The notes under the pieces were generated by a model. That model ran no database searches. It was not told the origin of the DNA and saw only the letters and a program-made list of their open reading frames with translations. From contig CP094685.1 of NCBI GenBank assembly GCA_022828425.1, forward strand, positions 310,001-374,000: 64,000 nt of DNA, written 5' to 3'. Source of the stretch: Candidatus Thiothrix sulfatifontis (GTDB lineage Bacteria; Pseudomonadota; Gammaproteobacteria; Thiotrichales; Thiotrichaceae). The translations under genes were made by a program, and so were the position numbers. Below, one piece after another: positions 63,421 to 64,000 of this stretch (position 1 is the first letter of the stretch; every line of letters starts with the position of its first letter).

Positions 63421-64000
63421 ATGAAAGTTGCCGCAGCCGTTTATACGCTTGCCTCCGTTGTAGTGTTGGCCTTAATGGTCATGCGCCCTGCCGTGAATAT
63501 TGACAGCCCGGCTCAAAAGGCAGTCAACACCCCAGCACCTGAAGCAGTAGCGAGCGAAGCCGTGCCGGTAACCATGCCAAGCGTCGCCCCCACTGCCGAC
63601 ACCGCGCCAATTGCCCCGGCGCCGATGCCCGTGCAGGAACCTGCGCCTGCTGTTATCGCGCCCGCGCCGCTAACGGTACCCGCGCCAGCGGCGCTAACAC
63701 CGCCGGTCATGCCGCCGCCCATGATGGACCCGATGCCCGCCGCGCCACCGGCACCCACTCCCCCTTCTGAGCCAAACCTCTCAGAAGAAAAAAAAAATGA
63801 TGTAACCCCGCCACCTGCGGCGAACAAACCCGCACCCGACGCTAACGCCATGCCGGATTACGCTCGCGAGCAACGCCTTGCGAGTGAAATCCGCGATACG
63901 ATTATGGATGGCGAGGTGATCAGCTTGAATGATGGCACCCAGAACTTCATGGGCATTCTGACAACGGCAGATCAACCGCGCGGCGCCGTTATCATTTTGC
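63421..64000 (+). CDS. DUF3530-like protein with Pro/Ala-rich linker (partial)
   Basis: The 5' 193 codons; it continues beyond the window. The ATG has GAGGAGATGAG upstream. A signal-anchor (VYTLASVVVLALMVM) is followed by about 100 residues of Pro/Ala/Met-rich low complexity, then RLASEIRDTIMDGEVISLND and the beginning of an alpha/beta hydrolase-like DUF3530 domain (FMGILTTADQPRGAVIIL). It includes an A10 run (63788-63797) in frame. Probably an inner-membrane-anchored periplasmic protein of unknown function. Confidence 0.7.
   Translation, partial: MKVAAAVYTLASVVVLALMVMRPAVNIDSPAQKAVNTPAPEAVASEAVPVTMPSVAPTADTAPIAPAPMPVQEPAPAVIAPAPLTVPAPAALTPPVMPPPMMDPMPAAPPAPTPPSEPNLSEEKKNDVTPPPAANKPAPDANAMPDYAREQRLASEIRDTIMDGEVISLNDGTQNFMGILTTADQPRGAVIIL

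Overview
The window reads as chromosomal DNA of a gammaproteobacterium, most likely a sulfur-oxidising member of the Thiotrichales (Thiothrix-like). This rests on gene content and order: the Pil-Chp type IV pilus chemosensory operon, rpoZ-spoT-ridA, rplU-rpmA-obgE-proB, a DsrE2-type protein beside a rhodanese, and a rubrerythrin/Fe-S/DUF3501 operon. No 16S rRNA, tRNA or CRISPR array was seen, so the genus is an inference. No stretch longer than 300 bases lacks a gene.

Layout. 1-1.8 kb: a FIST sensor protein coupled to a truncated probable sensor kinase, and a tiny membrane protein. 2-4.3 kb: hslVU behind a sigma32-like promoter, then a DUF971 gene. 4.3-7.9 kb: tandem AAA-ATPase/PD-(D/E)XK paralogues whose 3' 722 bp are identical. 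7.9-20 kb: housekeeping and small-molecule genes (GST-like protein, hisI, TauE-type exporter, a membrane-tethered degenerate receiver, yidD, tpm with an XRE regulator, ChaN/PDZ protein, M1-like peptidase, a mobA-mobB fusion, SPOR protein, BI-1 protein, apaH). 20-28.1 kb: pilG-pilH-pilI-pilJ-chpA-chpC. chpA is split into two frames at a run of ten A residues, and a single-base slip there restores one 1687-residue protein.

28.3-34.7 kb: metallophosphoesterase, FMN reductase, DsrE2, rhodanese, ppx, ridA, a SpoT whose synthetase active site is eroded while the hydrolase site is intact, and rpoZ. 34.8-48.2 kb: a signalling cluster made of an SLC5-type transporter/histidine kinase (CrbS-like), a single-domain response regulator, a membrane sensor fused to a DEDDh exonuclease, and two DUF294 nucleotidyltransferase-like proteins. 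This cluster is interrupted by a probable defence islet: a TIR-nSTAND-TPR protein and an AbiEi/AbiEii toxin-antitoxin pair.

48.3-57.1 kb: waaF (carrying an in-frame palindromic repeat), a zinc-finger protein, ilvE, lytic transglycosylase, apaG, proB, obgE, a Dam-type methylase with a decayed endonuclease remnant inserted between obgE and rpmA, rplU and ispB. 57.1-60.9 kb: a 7TM-DISM hybrid histidine kinase cut by a complete IS50-like element with a 9-bp target duplication; deleting the element and one repeat restores the frame. 60.9-64 kb: the DUF3501/Fe-S/rubrerythrin operon and the start of a DUF3530-like secreted or anchored protein.

The strongest candidates for unusual biology are the homopolymer-split chpA, the sensor-exonuclease cluster with the defence islet inside it, the hydrolase-only SpoT, and the paired ATPase-nucleases under apparent gene conversion. 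All family assignments come from reading motifs by eye; no database search was run.
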